Shown piece by piece: positions 34,230 through 42,529 of a stretch of 64,000 nt of DNA. The position numbers and the translations under genes were made by a program. Position 1 is the stretch's first letter, and each line of letters opens with the position of its first letter. The notes beneath the pieces are model-generated. The model was not told the DNA's origin and searched no databases. It saw only the letters and a program-made list of their open reading frames with translations. Source of the DNA: Sinorhizobium sp. BG8 (GTDB lineage Bacteria > Pseudomonadota > Alphaproteobacteria > Rhizobiales > Rhizobiaceae); contig NZ_CP044011.1 in NCBI RefSeq assembly GCF_016864555.1, forward strand, positions 2,685,501 through 2,749,500, written 5' to 3'.

Positions 34230-35555
34230 ATGGCCTCGGTGGTGAAGCGTATCCGGAATTTAATGCACTATTGGCGGCTTTCTAACAAAGACAACAAATC
34301 GCATGTTCCGACAGAGTATCAGCGCCCTCCCAGCTGGTTCTGTGAAAACAAGCTCGATGACTACGAAAGCCTGACGAGGGCTTCCTTTCTCTTTCAGTCT
34401 TGGATTCCCCAGCATACGGACAAGCTCATTCGCAGCGTGTACTGCCCGGAGAAGTACGGTTTCGTCGACCTCGGCATGTCCAGCGCGCTGGCGAGCAAGG
34501 AGACGCGCGTGGCAATGCTTCGCTACGCCGAGAACAATCCGGAAAGCTACCGCCGGTTGGTCATGCACAAGCTTTCTCCCTTCCGCGACATCGCGAAGGG
34601 CGTCGTCGTGACAATGGATTGGGTTCCACTCACCAGGCACATCGTCTATGCGGCGGCAAGCCTCGGCATTCCCACGATCCTCCTGCCACACGAGTCCGTG
34701 TTTGCAAGGGAGAGCATGTATTACGTGCACCCCAGGTTCGGCATTAACCTCCCGGCCTGTGACATCATTCTGGCCTGGGGCGACCTACAGGAATCGATCT
34801 TCGTCGAGCGCGGTTACCCGCGGGAGCGGATCATCAAGCTCGGTGCACCCAAGTTCGACTACATCAGCCGGATCAGGGGGCGCGGCAACCGATCGGCCGT
34901 TCGGCTTCTCGGTCTTGATCCGTCGAAACCCGTCATCAGCTTCGCTGCTCAGCCGCTCGACAGCCAGTATGACACGCAGTCGGCTCGCGCGGCTCAGAGC
35001 CAGGCCATTGTCGACACGATTGCCGCCGCATCGACGCTCGGCGCCCAGGTGATCGTCCGCACACCTCCGTCGAAGGACAAGATCTTCGGCGCTGACGTCT
35101 ACGGCGCGATTGCCGCCAACCCGAACGTGGCGCTCGACGACGCCAATCTCTACATTCTCACCCCTGAGGAAACGATCGAGGTGAGCGATGTCGTCATGTC
35201 CGTGAACAGCACGATGCTATTGGAAGCCGCGCTGTCCGGAAAGGTTGCGATCACCACGAAGTATCTCGAGTTCGATCAGATCTGGGATAAGCTCAGAATT
35301 CCGGTCGTGCGGAACGCCGGCGAACTGAAGGATGTCCTGTCGCGCGGGCTGACTAGTCCGCAGCCGCTCCTGGACCGCTATGATACCGCCTGGGCTGCGA
35401 CGGCCTTCTCGAATGGCGCGTTCGACGGGAATGCGGCGAACCGCGTTCGCGAAGTCCTCTCCGAAATCGCGGACGGGAGACGTGACGTTCACGCCGGTTT
35501 TGCGCTCACGCAGCCGTTCCTGCCGGTGGTTTCTTCCGCCAGGGCGGCGGAGTAA
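34230..35555 (+). CDS. Putative glycosyl/glycerophosphotransferase (GT-B like)
   Basis: A 441-residue cytoplasmic protein. The C-terminal half reads like a GT-B nucleotide-sugar domain: PVISFAAQPLD, EVSDVVMSVNSTMLLEAALSGKVAITTKYLEFD. The Ser-Thr-rich loop followed by E is like CDP-glycerol and epimerase-fold transferases. The N-terminal half has HESVFARESMYYVHPRFGINLPACDIILAWGDLQ. A surface polysaccharide role is likely. CAGGAGC precedes ATG 34230. It is followed, 67 bp on, by a beta-helix exoprotein in the same direction. Confidence 0.65.
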   Translation: MASVVKRIRNLMHYWRLSNKDNKSHVPTEYQRPPSWFCENKLDDYESLTRASFLFQSWIPQHTDKLIRSVYCPEKYGFVDLGMSSALASKETRVAMLRYAENNPESYRRLVMHKLSPFRDIAKGVVVTMDWVPLTRHIVYAAASLGIPTILLPHESVFARESMYYVHPRFGINLPACDIILAWGDLQESIFVERGYPRERIIKLGAPKFDYISRIRGRGNRSAVRLLGLDPSKPVISFAAQPLDSQYDTQSARAAQSQAIVDTIAAASTLGAQVIVRTPPSKDKIFGADVYGAIAANPNVALDDANLYILTPEETIEVSDVVMSVNSTMLLEAALSGKVAITTKYLEFDQIWDKLRIPVVRNAGELKDVLSRGLTSPQPLLDRYDTAWAATAFSNGAFDGNAANRVREVLSEIADGRRDVHAGFALTQPFLPVVSSARAAE

Positions 35556-35622
35556 GCCGTCCGGTCTGAGGCGGAGTAGAATTCACCCGATATCGCGTCC
35601 GATGGTTCAAGGAGGCTTCCGA

Positions 35623-36873
35623 GTGAAACGAAACGATGCTCGACTGTCCCGCAATGGGGTTCAGGCGGCTCAGGCAAACCTGCTGTGGGCCGCCCTGGGC
35701 GCGATTGTGCTGCTTGCCTGTGCATCCGGCGCCGGCGCGCAGGAGAACGCGCCTTCCGCCGATTTCCCCGCGTGCAAGCTGCCGCAGCATATCGATCGCG
35801 ACCTAACTCTAGACAAGCGATGCGTCTACGAGGGCGGTATCGAGATCGGGGCCTCCAATGTCGTGTTGAACTGCAACGGTGCGAAGATCGACGCGCGGTC
35901 TGCGCGCAACGGCATCCGCGTCAGGGGCAAGAATATACGCGACGTCAAAATACAGTCGTGCAACGTCGACGGCGCCTTCCGGCAGGGCATTCTCGTGGAT
36001 GCCCCTCTGACGGACAAGGAAATCACCGCACTGCCGATGCCCAGGCGCTATGAGATCAGTCCGCGCGGCGTCGAGATCACCAATACGACGGTTTCGAGAT
36101 CCGGATCCGTCGGCATCTACGTCGATTCCTATGCCCAGGACACCATTCTCTCGCACGTACGCATCCTGCAGGCCGGAGGCGCGGGCGTCTACCTGGAGCA
36201 TTCGTCCGTGCGCACGACGATCGAGAACAGCCTGATCAGCCGCAGCGGGCACGGCGACGCGCTTGGCCGCCACAAGCGCGGCATGCGGCGCGAAGCGATC
36301 GCGATCGATTCCTCCGCCTACAACCGGATTCGAGACAACGTGATCGAGGACAGCCTCGCCGGCGGCATCTTCCTCTACAAGAACTGCCAGGAGCACCATC
36401 AGAAGCCGGATTCCGTCCCGCGATGGCAGCACTCCAGCTTCAACGAGATTGTCGGCAACGAATTTCGCAACGAAAAGGTCGGCGTGTGGATTGCCTCGCG
36501 CCAGACGAAGAACATGAAGACATGGGAGTGCGGTGATCCGCCGCTGGCGGAGGGCTACTACCGCGACTATGCCGAGAACAACGAGATAAAGGGAAACCGG
36601 TTCATCGGCGGCAGGGTCGGAGTTCGAATCGACGACAGCCTAACTCGGATCGTCGACAACACATTCGTCCGCCCGAAAAAGGCCTGCGTCGAGCTCGGAT
36701 CGATCGTTCGCGACCGCGTGGTGGGGGCGCCCGTCGCCTCGACCGTGCTTGCCGGAAATCAATGCGATACACGCGGGTCGGCAGAGACCTATCGGGAGAT
36801 CGGCAAATCGCGCTACGCCGTTTGCAAGGACAACAGCGTGAACGGTGACAGGTTCGCGTGCGGGGCGGAGTGA
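35623..36873 (+). CDS. Exported right-handed beta-helix protein
   Basis: A 416-residue secreted protein. The signal peptide covers about residues 1-39 (LLWAALGAIVLLACASGAGAQ). Parallel beta-helix repeats follow: NVVLNCNGAKIDARSARNGIRVRG, VEITNTTVSRSGSVGIYVDS, NRIRDNVIEDSLAGGIFLYKN, NNEIKGNRFIGGRVGVRID. Such proteins are often alginate-type epimerases or lyases or pectin-active. Six or so cysteines suggest disulfides in the periplasm. GTG 35623 is chosen since AAGGAGG lies 7 nt before it; ATG 35602 lacks one. It probably works with the upstream transferase on an exopolysaccharide. Confidence 0.82.
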   Translation: MKRNDARLSRNGVQAAQANLLWAALGAIVLLACASGAGAQENAPSADFPACKLPQHIDRDLTLDKRCVYEGGIEIGASNVVLNCNGAKIDARSARNGIRVRGKNIRDVKIQSCNVDGAFRQGILVDAPLTDKEITALPMPRRYEISPRGVEITNTTVSRSGSVGIYVDSYAQDTILSHVRILQAGGAGVYLEHSSVRTTIENSLISRSGHGDALGRHKRGMRREAIAIDSSAYNRIRDNVIEDSLAGGIFLYKNCQEHHQKPDSVPRWQHSSFNEIVGNEFRNEKVGVWIASRQTKNMKTWECGDPPLAEGYYRDYAENNEIKGNRFIGGRVGVRIDDSLTRIVDNTFVRPKKACVELGSIVRDRVVGAPVASTVLAGNQCDTRGSAETYREIGKSRYAVCKDNSVNGDRFACGAE

Positions 36874-36938
36874 CCCTCTTCCCTATCATTGCCGTGCGCT
36901 GATCATCCTGCTTCGAGCCGAACTCTTCTCGAACCTCG

Positions 36939-37250
36939 TTACTGCGCTGGGTGGAAGATGTAGAGCATTCTTGCTCCGCGCAACCAGAGGGGGCGACGTT
37001 CCACCGCATGGTAGCAGGCAAAGATCTTTTGCCAGTATAGATTTTGGATGGAAAATCGGCGATATCTAGGAGGGTTTCCTTGTTGTTTGAGTACTACCGG
37101 CAGATTTCCGCCCCGGTACACTTGGATCAGGGGAGTTTGATCGCAGTCCTGCCGCTCGTCTGTACGGAATAGGAACACGTGGTGCATTCGTGCGAGGAAG
37201 GTACTGATTTCAGCACTGGTCCCGAAGAGCTTTGCTTCAAGTCGATCCAA
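36939..37250 (-). CDS. Possible unknown protein (103 aa)
   Basis: A minus-strand frame reads LDRLEAKLFGTSAEISTFLARMHHVFLF to MLYIFHPAQ with protein-like composition. The frame is open upstream into the neighbouring gene and has only a TTG start and no ribosome site. It may be the tail of a lost gene. Apart from this, 36874-37298 holds nothing I can identify. Confidence 0.3.
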   Translation of the reverse strand: MDRLEAKLFGTSAEISTFLARMHHVFLFRTDERQDCDQTPLIQVYRGGNLPVVLKQQGNPPRYRRFSIQNLYWQKIFACYHAVERRPLWLRGARMLYIFHPAQ

Positions 37251-37298
37251 TGCTGCGATGAGTGCCAGAGTACCAGTTGAGTTATTGAGGGATTCAAG

Positions 37299-37607
37299 GT
37301 GCGCGCAATTGCCATTACGCTAATCGCTCTGGGACTGCTCGGTGGGGAGGTGATTGCATCTCCTTCTGTTGCTCAGGCCGTCACCATCAACATTCAAATC
37401 GGTACGAACCTCAGTTCGGGCAGGCCGATAAGCTGCCGCGAAGGAGAGAGGCGGCTGCGCAACCGTGGCTTTCGCGATATTGTCCGACGGGACTGCCGCG
37501 GTCGGTTTTTCGTCTATCGTGCTTGGCGCGGCGGTCAGCGGTTTGAAATTGCGCTCGACAGCCGGAATGGCCGCGTCGTCGACGTTCGGCGGATATGGCG
37601 GCGCTAG
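37299..37607 (+). CDS. Small exported basic protein
   Basis: A 102-residue protein with a clear signal peptide (VRAIAITLIALGLLGGEVIASPSVAQA). The mature part is Arg-rich and ends RVVDVRRIWRR, with CREGERRLRNRGFRDIVRRDCRG holding two Cys that could pair. It resembles PepSY-like small periplasmic proteins of rhizobia. The start is GTG 37299, with GAGG 8 nt upstream. Function is unknown. Confidence 0.72.
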   Translation: MRAIAITLIALGLLGGEVIASPSVAQAVTINIQIGTNLSSGRPISCREGERRLRNRGFRDIVRRDCRGRFFVYRAWRGGQRFEIALDSRNGRVVDVRRIWRR

Positions 37608-37923
37608 GCTGACGACCCTTAAATCCGCGTTGATTCTCGCTCCTGGGCCATGAGCCTGCTCCTCATGACCAGCAAGAGGGGGCAACGGCTGCTATGTCCG
37701 ATGTCTCGACTGGCCGCGTCAGGTTGCGTCGGCCTCTAGTGTGCTGTCCGCAAAGCTGAGTGCACACGGCTCGTTTCGACCCCACTCTCTCTCCAGAATG
37801 CGAAGGTGAACGGACGCGGGATCGAGCCGGCGTATCCGTGTAATCGGCTGGCGGAAGCAGAAGTGCCGTACCGAGATCTCTGCAACCATTAGGAGATGCG
37901 CATGAGACGATCGAGGGCGCTCT

Positions 37924-37951
37924 CAAAAAAAAGCCCCGCGCATCGGCGGGG
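37924..37951 (-). terminator. Rho-independent terminator
   Basis: Stem GCCCCGC / GCGGGGC with loop CGATGC (minus strand), followed by eight T. It lies more than 300 bp beyond the cyclase gene stop, so it most likely ends the candidate small RNA. I see nothing else in 37608-37923 or 38041-38262. Confidence 0.88.
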
Positions 37952-38040
37952 CAAAAGCGCCCTTCATTGGCTATTGGGGCGCGGGGAAGTTGTGGTCCAG
38001 AGAGGAACCACGAAGGGTTTCTATGATGTCGCACCCAGGA
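37924..38040 (-). ncRNA. Candidate small RNA with CU-rich loop and intrinsic terminator
   Basis: On the minus strand there is a hairpin GTGGTTC-CTCTCT-GGACCAC (37992-38011). A single-stranded ACAACTTCCCC region follows, then a strong terminator (GCCCCGC/GCGGGGC, T8). No protein-coding frame fits. A pyrimidine loop able to pair with Shine-Dalgarno sequences plus a Rho-independent terminator is characteristic of alphaproteobacterial trans-acting sRNAs (the alpha-r and suhB/mmgR-like families). The 5' end near 38040 is a guess, and no promoter is convincing. Confidence 0.6.
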
Positions 38041-38262
38041 AAGGGAAGGTCGGATTCCGCGATTCCGGTACGGTTGAGCAAAAATAGTCGCGTCAGTGCG
38101 GGAAAAAATAAGGCGGATGCGCGAATGCTGTACCAGCCGCGCCCGGCACGATGGATCAACCTGGGCGGATATGCCTGGTGTGTCGATGCCTGGTTCAGTC
38201 GTCGTCATTGAACCCTACGCTTCCGGTCGTTGCCGCGACGGTGATGCGGAGGTAGTCGCTGG

Positions 38263-39075
38263 CTAGCTCGTCCACGCGCACTGATAAGCCATGACAGGCT
38301 CAGCAAAGCCCTTCAGGCGGCGGTGGCTGCTGCGGGTGAAGAAGCTGGCGGCACCGTACTCCCGATGAATGTTTTCGGAGACAAGAATATGATCGCTGCT
38401 GGCGGCGGCGCACAGTCTTGCCGCCAGTTGAACAGTCGTTCCAAAGAGATCGTTGCTGTCCTCGACGGGTTCGCCGCAGTCCAGCCCGATCCGGACGTGA
38501 ATTGGCTCGGGATTGCCCGCGTTATAGCGACCGAACTCTCGCTGTATCTCCACTGCGCAATCCACTGCGGACGTCGCTGAGGCGAAGGCGGCCATTATCC
38601 CATCGCCCGTATGCTTGATCTCACGGCCGCATGCTTGTCTCAGGCACGTACGAACGATCGCATCGTGCGCCCTGACAAGTTCAGTCGCCATCCGATCGCC
38701 CAGTCGAGACGTCATTTCGGTCGAGCCTACGATGTCGGTAAAAAGAATCGCCCGGTGCCCGGCATCCATCTCGGTGGTGCCTGTTCCCTTGGCTTCCGGA
38801 TCCTGAATTCGACCGAGAAAGGCTTCGACGGCGGATAGCGCCACCTCCACGACCTCGTTGGCCACAAACCCGTGAGCCTCACGATGGACGCACTGCGCAG
38901 TTTCCGCATCAGGTGCGTCCATGAGGCAGAACGTCGTTCCGTTACGATGATCGAACCAGTAGGTGAGGAACTTGACCCCATACTGATCCTGTATGCTCAG
39001 GTCCTTGAGATGAGCTGCGGCCACATCCGCTGCCGTGGCTCCTTCAAGATTGTGCCGGTCCATGTAGATAGGCAT
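38263..39075 (-). CDS. DUF4242 domain fused to class III adenylate/guanylate cyclase
   Basis: A 270-residue protein. Residues 1-80 (MPIYMDRHNLEGATAADVAAAH, MDAPDAETAQCVHREAHG) are a DUF4242/nickel-binding-like ferredoxin-fold domain. Residues 105-265 are a class III nucleotidyl cyclase with metal Asp pair in ILFTDIVGSTEMTSRLGD and HTGDGIMAAF, and RIGLDCGEPVEDSNDLFGTTVQLAARL. It should make cAMP, perhaps gated by the small N-terminal domain. ATG 39075 has GGAGCGAAGAG upstream; the longer frame is not protein-like. Confidence 0.88.
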   Translation of the reverse strand: MPIYMDRHNLEGATAADVAAAHLKDLSIQDQYGVKFLTYWFDHRNGTTFCLMDAPDAETAQCVHREAHGFVANEVVEVALSAVEAFLGRIQDPEAKGTGTTEMDAGHRAILFTDIVGSTEMTSRLGDRMATELVRAHDAIVRTCLRQACGREIKHTGDGIMAAFASATSAVDCAVEIQREFGRYNAGNPEPIHVRIGLDCGEPVEDSNDLFGTTVQLAARLCAAASSDHILVSENIHREYGAASFFTRSSHRRLKGFAEPVMAYQCAWTS

Positions 39076-39413
39076 CTCTTCGCTCCGACGGGGATCATAG
39101 TCCTGGATTCGGGAAGATTTTAGGGCAGCACGGTTCCATCGTCCACACTTCCTCGGAATTGCTCGCCCGAATCGACGATCGCAGCAAACTGGAACGGGAG
39201 GGCGCTTCCGGTAGATGAACACCGGCACAGAAACCTCAGGAAGTGACAAATATTCCGGTCGAACGGCACCAGTACCCGAAGCGTTCCTGCCCTAGGAGGC
39301 CCGATACGCCGCCGCAGGCAGGGCAGAGAGCATCCGCGATATGGCAAAATAAAAGAAGCCGGTTCGTTTCCGAACCGGCTCCTCAATATAATCAGCCGTT
39401 TAGCTGAAGAAAC
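39076..39413. other. Gap between cyclase and tRNA-Asn; contains tRNA terminator
   Basis: No gene is visible. At 39345-39381 there is a minus-strand terminator (AGCCGGTTCG-GAAA-CGAACCGGCT followed by TCTTTTATTTT) that ends the tRNA-Asn transcript. Confidence 0.7.
39345..39381 (-). terminator. Terminator of tRNA-Asn
   Basis: A perfect 10-bp stem with a GAAA tetraloop and T-rich tail on the minus strand, 33 bp after the tRNA 3' end. Confidence 0.88.
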
Positions 39414-39488
39414 TGGCTCCCCGGGCCGGATTCGAACCGGCGACCTGTCGATTAACAGTCGAATGCTCTACCGCTGAGCTACCAGGGA
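39414..39488 (-). tRNA. tRNA-Asn (anticodon GUU)
   Basis: A 75-nt tRNA with encoded CCA. Acceptor arms are TCCCTGG and CCGGGGA. The D arm is GCTCAGCGGTAGAGC. The anticodon loop CTGTTAA has GTT (complement of 39454-39456). The T arm is CCGGTTCGAATCCGG. Confidence 0.97.
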
Positions 39489-39654
39489 TCATCCGCTCGC
39501 TGCGGAATGAGCGCGTAATACAAATGCTGGATCGATTTGCCAAGCGATTTTTGACAAAAAAATGCGGGAACCTTGAATGCCTGTGGATTTTTCACCAGTT
39601 GATGGCTGGCAAGTGCCGCATTTCCAGGGCTTTGGCCCGACAAAAGAGAGTGAG

Positions 39655-39993
39655 ATGGCAGACAGGAAAAAGAAGATACATTTCGGAATTGACCCGAAGA
39701 CCCACCATCTCGTGATTGGAACATGGCGCATGCGGCTGCCGAAGTCCCGCCTTTGGCGCACGGTTATCGGCTCCGTTCTCATCTTTTTCGGCTTCCTGGG
39801 CTTTCTCCCGGTCCTCGGGTTCTGGATGATTCCTCTCGGCCTGCTGGTGCTTTCGCATGACTCGCACCTGGTGCGCCGCCAGCGCCGCCGCTTCACCGTC
39901 TGGTGGGCAGCCAGGAAGGCGGACAGGTCGCGCTCGAGCGAAGGCGGCCCGAAGCATGAATCTCCAACGGTCCCGGCGCGACGGACAAAGTAG
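39655..39993 (+). CDS. Small membrane protein of unknown function
   Basis: A 112-residue protein with a basic N-terminus. One long hydrophobic stretch, or two short helices, lies at about residues 36-66 (VIGSVLIFFGFLGFLPVLGFWMIPLGLLVL). A basic, Arg-rich tail follows (VRRQRRRFTVWW). It resembles PGPGW-like rhizobial membrane proteins. ATG 39655 is preceded by AGAGAG; the frame upstream is not protein-like. Confidence 0.7.
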   Translation: MADRKKKIHFGIDPKTHHLVIGTWRMRLPKSRLWRTVIGSVLIFFGFLGFLPVLGFWMIPLGLLVLSHDSHLVRRQRRRFTVWWAARKADRSRSSEGGPKHESPTVPARRTK

Positions 39994-40439
39994 GCCGGCC
40001 GACGGTTCGGTGGCCGCCTTCCTCCCAGGCGCGACTGAATGGACGGCGGCGCGCTGCAGCCAATAGACCCTTGGTCGCGACAATCACCGTGAGCAAGGGC
40101 CCCCCGGACAAAGTGTCCTCCTCGGTCGCAATCACTCTTCCGTCACGTACCGCCCGTTCCGCTGTGTCGATCTGGCAGGAAACAAAAGAAGGGGGCGAGT
40201 TCACCGTCGTTGCTGCGATCGAACCCTGCCACTGCGATCAGTTCGCCCGCGAGCGTCCGGCCGGTGCGGCAGCGCGGCTACCCTCGCGGACGCTCCTGTT
40301 GCCTTCGACAGACTGCGCGGAAGAACGCTGTGGAAACATCATTTCAGAAATCGAAGAGGCGGGATTTCAGAAATAGCCCCTTGCACCAAAAATGGATTCG
40401 TTCTAAACGCCCGACACCACTCGCTTTATAGCATCGGAT
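39994..40439. other. Intergenic region before tRNA-Cys
   Basis: No confident gene. A plus-strand frame at 40071-40376 begins MVATITVSKGPPDKVSSSVAI and has mixed composition with four Cys, but it lacks a ribosome site. It might be a decayed gene. The last 60 bp before 40440 presumably hold the tRNA promoter. Confidence 0.35.
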
Positions 40440-40513
40440 GGCCTCGTGGCGGAGTGGTTACGCAGAGGACTGCAAATCCTTGCACCCCGGTTCGATTCCG
40501 GGCGAGGCCTCCA
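40440..40513 (+). tRNA. tRNA-Cys (anticodon GCA)
   Basis: A 74-nt tRNA with encoded CCA. Acceptor arms are GGCCTCG and CGAGGCC. The anticodon stem GAGGA/TCCTT encloses loop CTGCAAA, with GCA at 40472-40474. The T arm is CCCGGTTCGATTCCGGG. I see no att-like repeat of its 3' end in this window. Confidence 0.97.
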
Positions 40514-40690
40514 CTCATTTTCCTAAGTAAAATCAATGGATTGTGGTTGTCGTCATCCCGCGCGACAGCCGTTTCATGTGGCGACTGTGTCGCAATCAAG
40601 ATTTGCTCGAGTGGCCTGTGAGTACTTTCGGAATCGAGCAAGATCGGCGTTTGACCCGGACATCGTTCGCGCAGGCGGCGCTTCTATTGC

Positions 40691-40945
40691 TCAGTGCGTG
40701 TGAACAACGATGCCAGCTTCCTCAGCCGCTGCGAGGAACGCAAGACGAAACTCCTCGTGGGTCGCGTCACCGTGCAGAGCATCGGCACAAAGCATCAAGG
40801 CCCTGGCAAAGGCAGGGCCGCCGTCGTCCGGCCACAGGCCAATGAGGTGTGCTGCAGCCTGGTGGGTATTCGAGACCAGGCGGAAGCCGCCTTCCTTGAG
40901 TTCGATGCCGACAGCAGTGCTCCAGTCGCCTTCAATGTGTTCCAT
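40691..40945 (-). CDS. DUF982 protein
   Basis: An 84-residue protein of the DUF982 family, common and multi-copy in Rhizobiaceae. The pattern AAHLIGLWPDDGGPAFARALMLCADAL and the end FRLAFLAAAEEAGIVVHTH fit. Function is unknown; the family often lies on plasmids and in accessory DNA. AGGAGC precedes ATG 40945. Confidence 0.85.
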   Translation of the reverse strand: MEHIEGDWSTAVGIELKEGGFRLVSNTHQAAAHLIGLWPDDGGPAFARALMLCADALHGDATHEEFRLAFLAAAEEAGIVVHTH

Positions 40946-41563
40946 GGTTCTTTAGCTCCTGCTCCTAAACGCCGGGCGGGGGCGGGTGTTCCCGATGCAG
41001 GGTGGAAGCCGTGGCGGTTTCCGTTTCCCGGCCGGGCGAGGGGAGCGGCACAGTCTCACGATGGCCCCGCCCGCGGCGTCTGTCGACCAAAAAACGAAGG
41101 CTCCAGGCCATGGCCCGCGGCCCTCAATGCCAGGTGCCTGGTTTCCGCGACAGGGCGGATGGCCTCATCCGGCATCGGTCCGGCGAAGCCGGTTGGTCCC
41201 GATACAGCGGGAGGCTTGCCTCCCGCCGGGGCAGAAGCCGGAGTTCACGCGAGAGGTTCCGGCCGATCCAAAGGGCCTCGATGCCACTGGACTCCTCGCG
41301 ACCGTCGGGCCGACAAGCCTGGTGTTGAACGAATTTAACTTGCGGCACGACTGGGTACTTTCAATCGGGGCCCATGCGCACGCAGCCTCCGCTGACGCCT
41401 CTGGCACCAAGGTGAAGGCGAGCCGCGGACCGATCGGAGTACTCCGCTCCATTCAAGCGCACACCCTGAAGGTCGAGACCTGCGAGGCGATCCGGCTCGC
41501 CGTATCGGTCGACGTCACGCGGAGACGGGCCGTGGCCCGCGCACGCGGCCGTCGCCGCAGTGC
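40946..41563. other. 618-bp region without a clear gene
   Basis: Neither strand has a frame with both a ribosome site and protein-like composition. A plus-strand frame about 41260-41580 (LATVGPTSLVLNEFNLRHDWVLSIGAHAHAAS) is suggestive but has no start. A hairpin GCGGGAGGC-TTG-CCTCCCGC lies near 41199-41218 without a T-run. This may be decayed DNA beside the lysis-like cassette. Confidence 0.35.
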
Positions 41564-42514
41564 TTATTGCGCTTCCACGAGTTTGGTTCGGTCCGCGAAC
41601 TCGAAATGCATCGGATCCTGCACGCCGCCTTCACGCCCGCCCCAGGAAAACCCGTGCTTTTCAAATATCGGCGCAACGCGAAACAAGGATCCTTCCTGGC
41701 CGAGTTCCGGCGGTGGCTTCTGGAAGGGATTCGATTTCGCGTTGAGGTCTATTGCGATGCCGAGGGCGTGTGCTGACAGGCGATTGATTGAGCCAACCAA
41801 AACTCTTGGGCGGAAGGCGCCGTCGAACGTGACGATGTCAGACAGAAAGCCGGATGCTTCGATTTCCTCAAATGCCTCCTGCAAGGACAGTGCCGCAGTC
41901 TTGTGGAATTTGATCCTTGCGGATTTTGCCGGGTTCTGAATCTTCAGTAGCTGGGGGATTTCGATTTCTACGAGGTTGGCCTGGTACCAGGGATCGTCGA
42001 TCGACACCCTGTCATTCGGGTCGCTTGACGACTTCACTGTCGGTTGACCGAGGAGATCGTCTCTTTCCGACTGCGAGAGTGGGCGCTGAAACGACGTGGC
42101 CGCCGGCAGGCTGGGCAGTTCGTCGGCACCGCGTGTCGCAATGAAGTTCGAGATCTTCTCCCTCACATCGGTGCTGGAGATCAGCCCGGCCTCGACAAGG
42201 AAGGCGAGGTTTGCTTTCGCCTTCTCGGTGTCATCGGTCTTGATCATTTCCAGAATTCGCGCTGCCTCCGCCTTGCTTTCCTCGAGGGCCCGTTGTTGCC
42301 TGGCGCTGACATAGGTCACCAGGGCATTGCCGGTTGCGGCCAAGGCAGCCGTCGCGATGGCCAGTACGATGGGATTCGTCCAACCTGCTACGCGCCGGGT
42401 GCGATCGGCGTCCAACTCCTTCAGCGAGAGTTCACGCTCCTTCAGCTTATGTTCTCTCTGCGCGCGCTCGCGTTCCTCTTCCCAGCGCTCCCTGTCCGAA
42501 ACCGGCTCGGTCAT
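41564..42514 (-). CDS. M15-family peptidase with membrane anchor
   Basis: A 316-residue protein. A charged coiled-coil start (ERWEEERERAQREHKLKERELSLKEL) leads to a transmembrane segment at about residues 45-70 (IVLAIATAALAATGNALVTYVS). A linker follows, then an M15 zinc peptidase domain with zinc ligands in SAHALGIAIDLN (HxxGxAxD) and DPMHFEF (H). It should cut peptide stems of peptidoglycan, like phage endolysins. It starts 15 nt after the preceding M15 gene and is the last gene of the cassette. Confidence 0.85.
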   Translation of the reverse strand: MTEPVSDRERWEEERERAQREHKLKERELSLKELDADRTRRVAGWTNPIVLAIATAALAATGNALVTYVSARQQRALEESKAEAARILEMIKTDDTEKAKANLAFLVEAGLISSTDVREKISNFIATRGADELPSLPAATSFQRPLSQSERDDLLGQPTVKSSSDPNDRVSIDDPWYQANLVEIEIPQLLKIQNPAKSARIKFHKTAALSLQEAFEEIEASGFLSDIVTFDGAFRPRVLVGSINRLSAHALGIAIDLNAKSNPFQKPPPELGQEGSLFRVAPIFEKHGFSWGGREGGVQDPMHFEFADRTKLVEAQ

Positions 42515-42529
42515 GGCTTGCTTTCCGCA

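Noticed and set aside
40071-40376. 101-codon plus-strand frame before tRNA-Cys
   Set aside because: No ribosome site, mixed composition and no recognisable motif; could be decayed DNA.
40986-41939. 317-codon plus-strand frame
   Set aside because: Its second half is antisense to the M15 peptidase gene and its first half lacks a start signal and natural composition.
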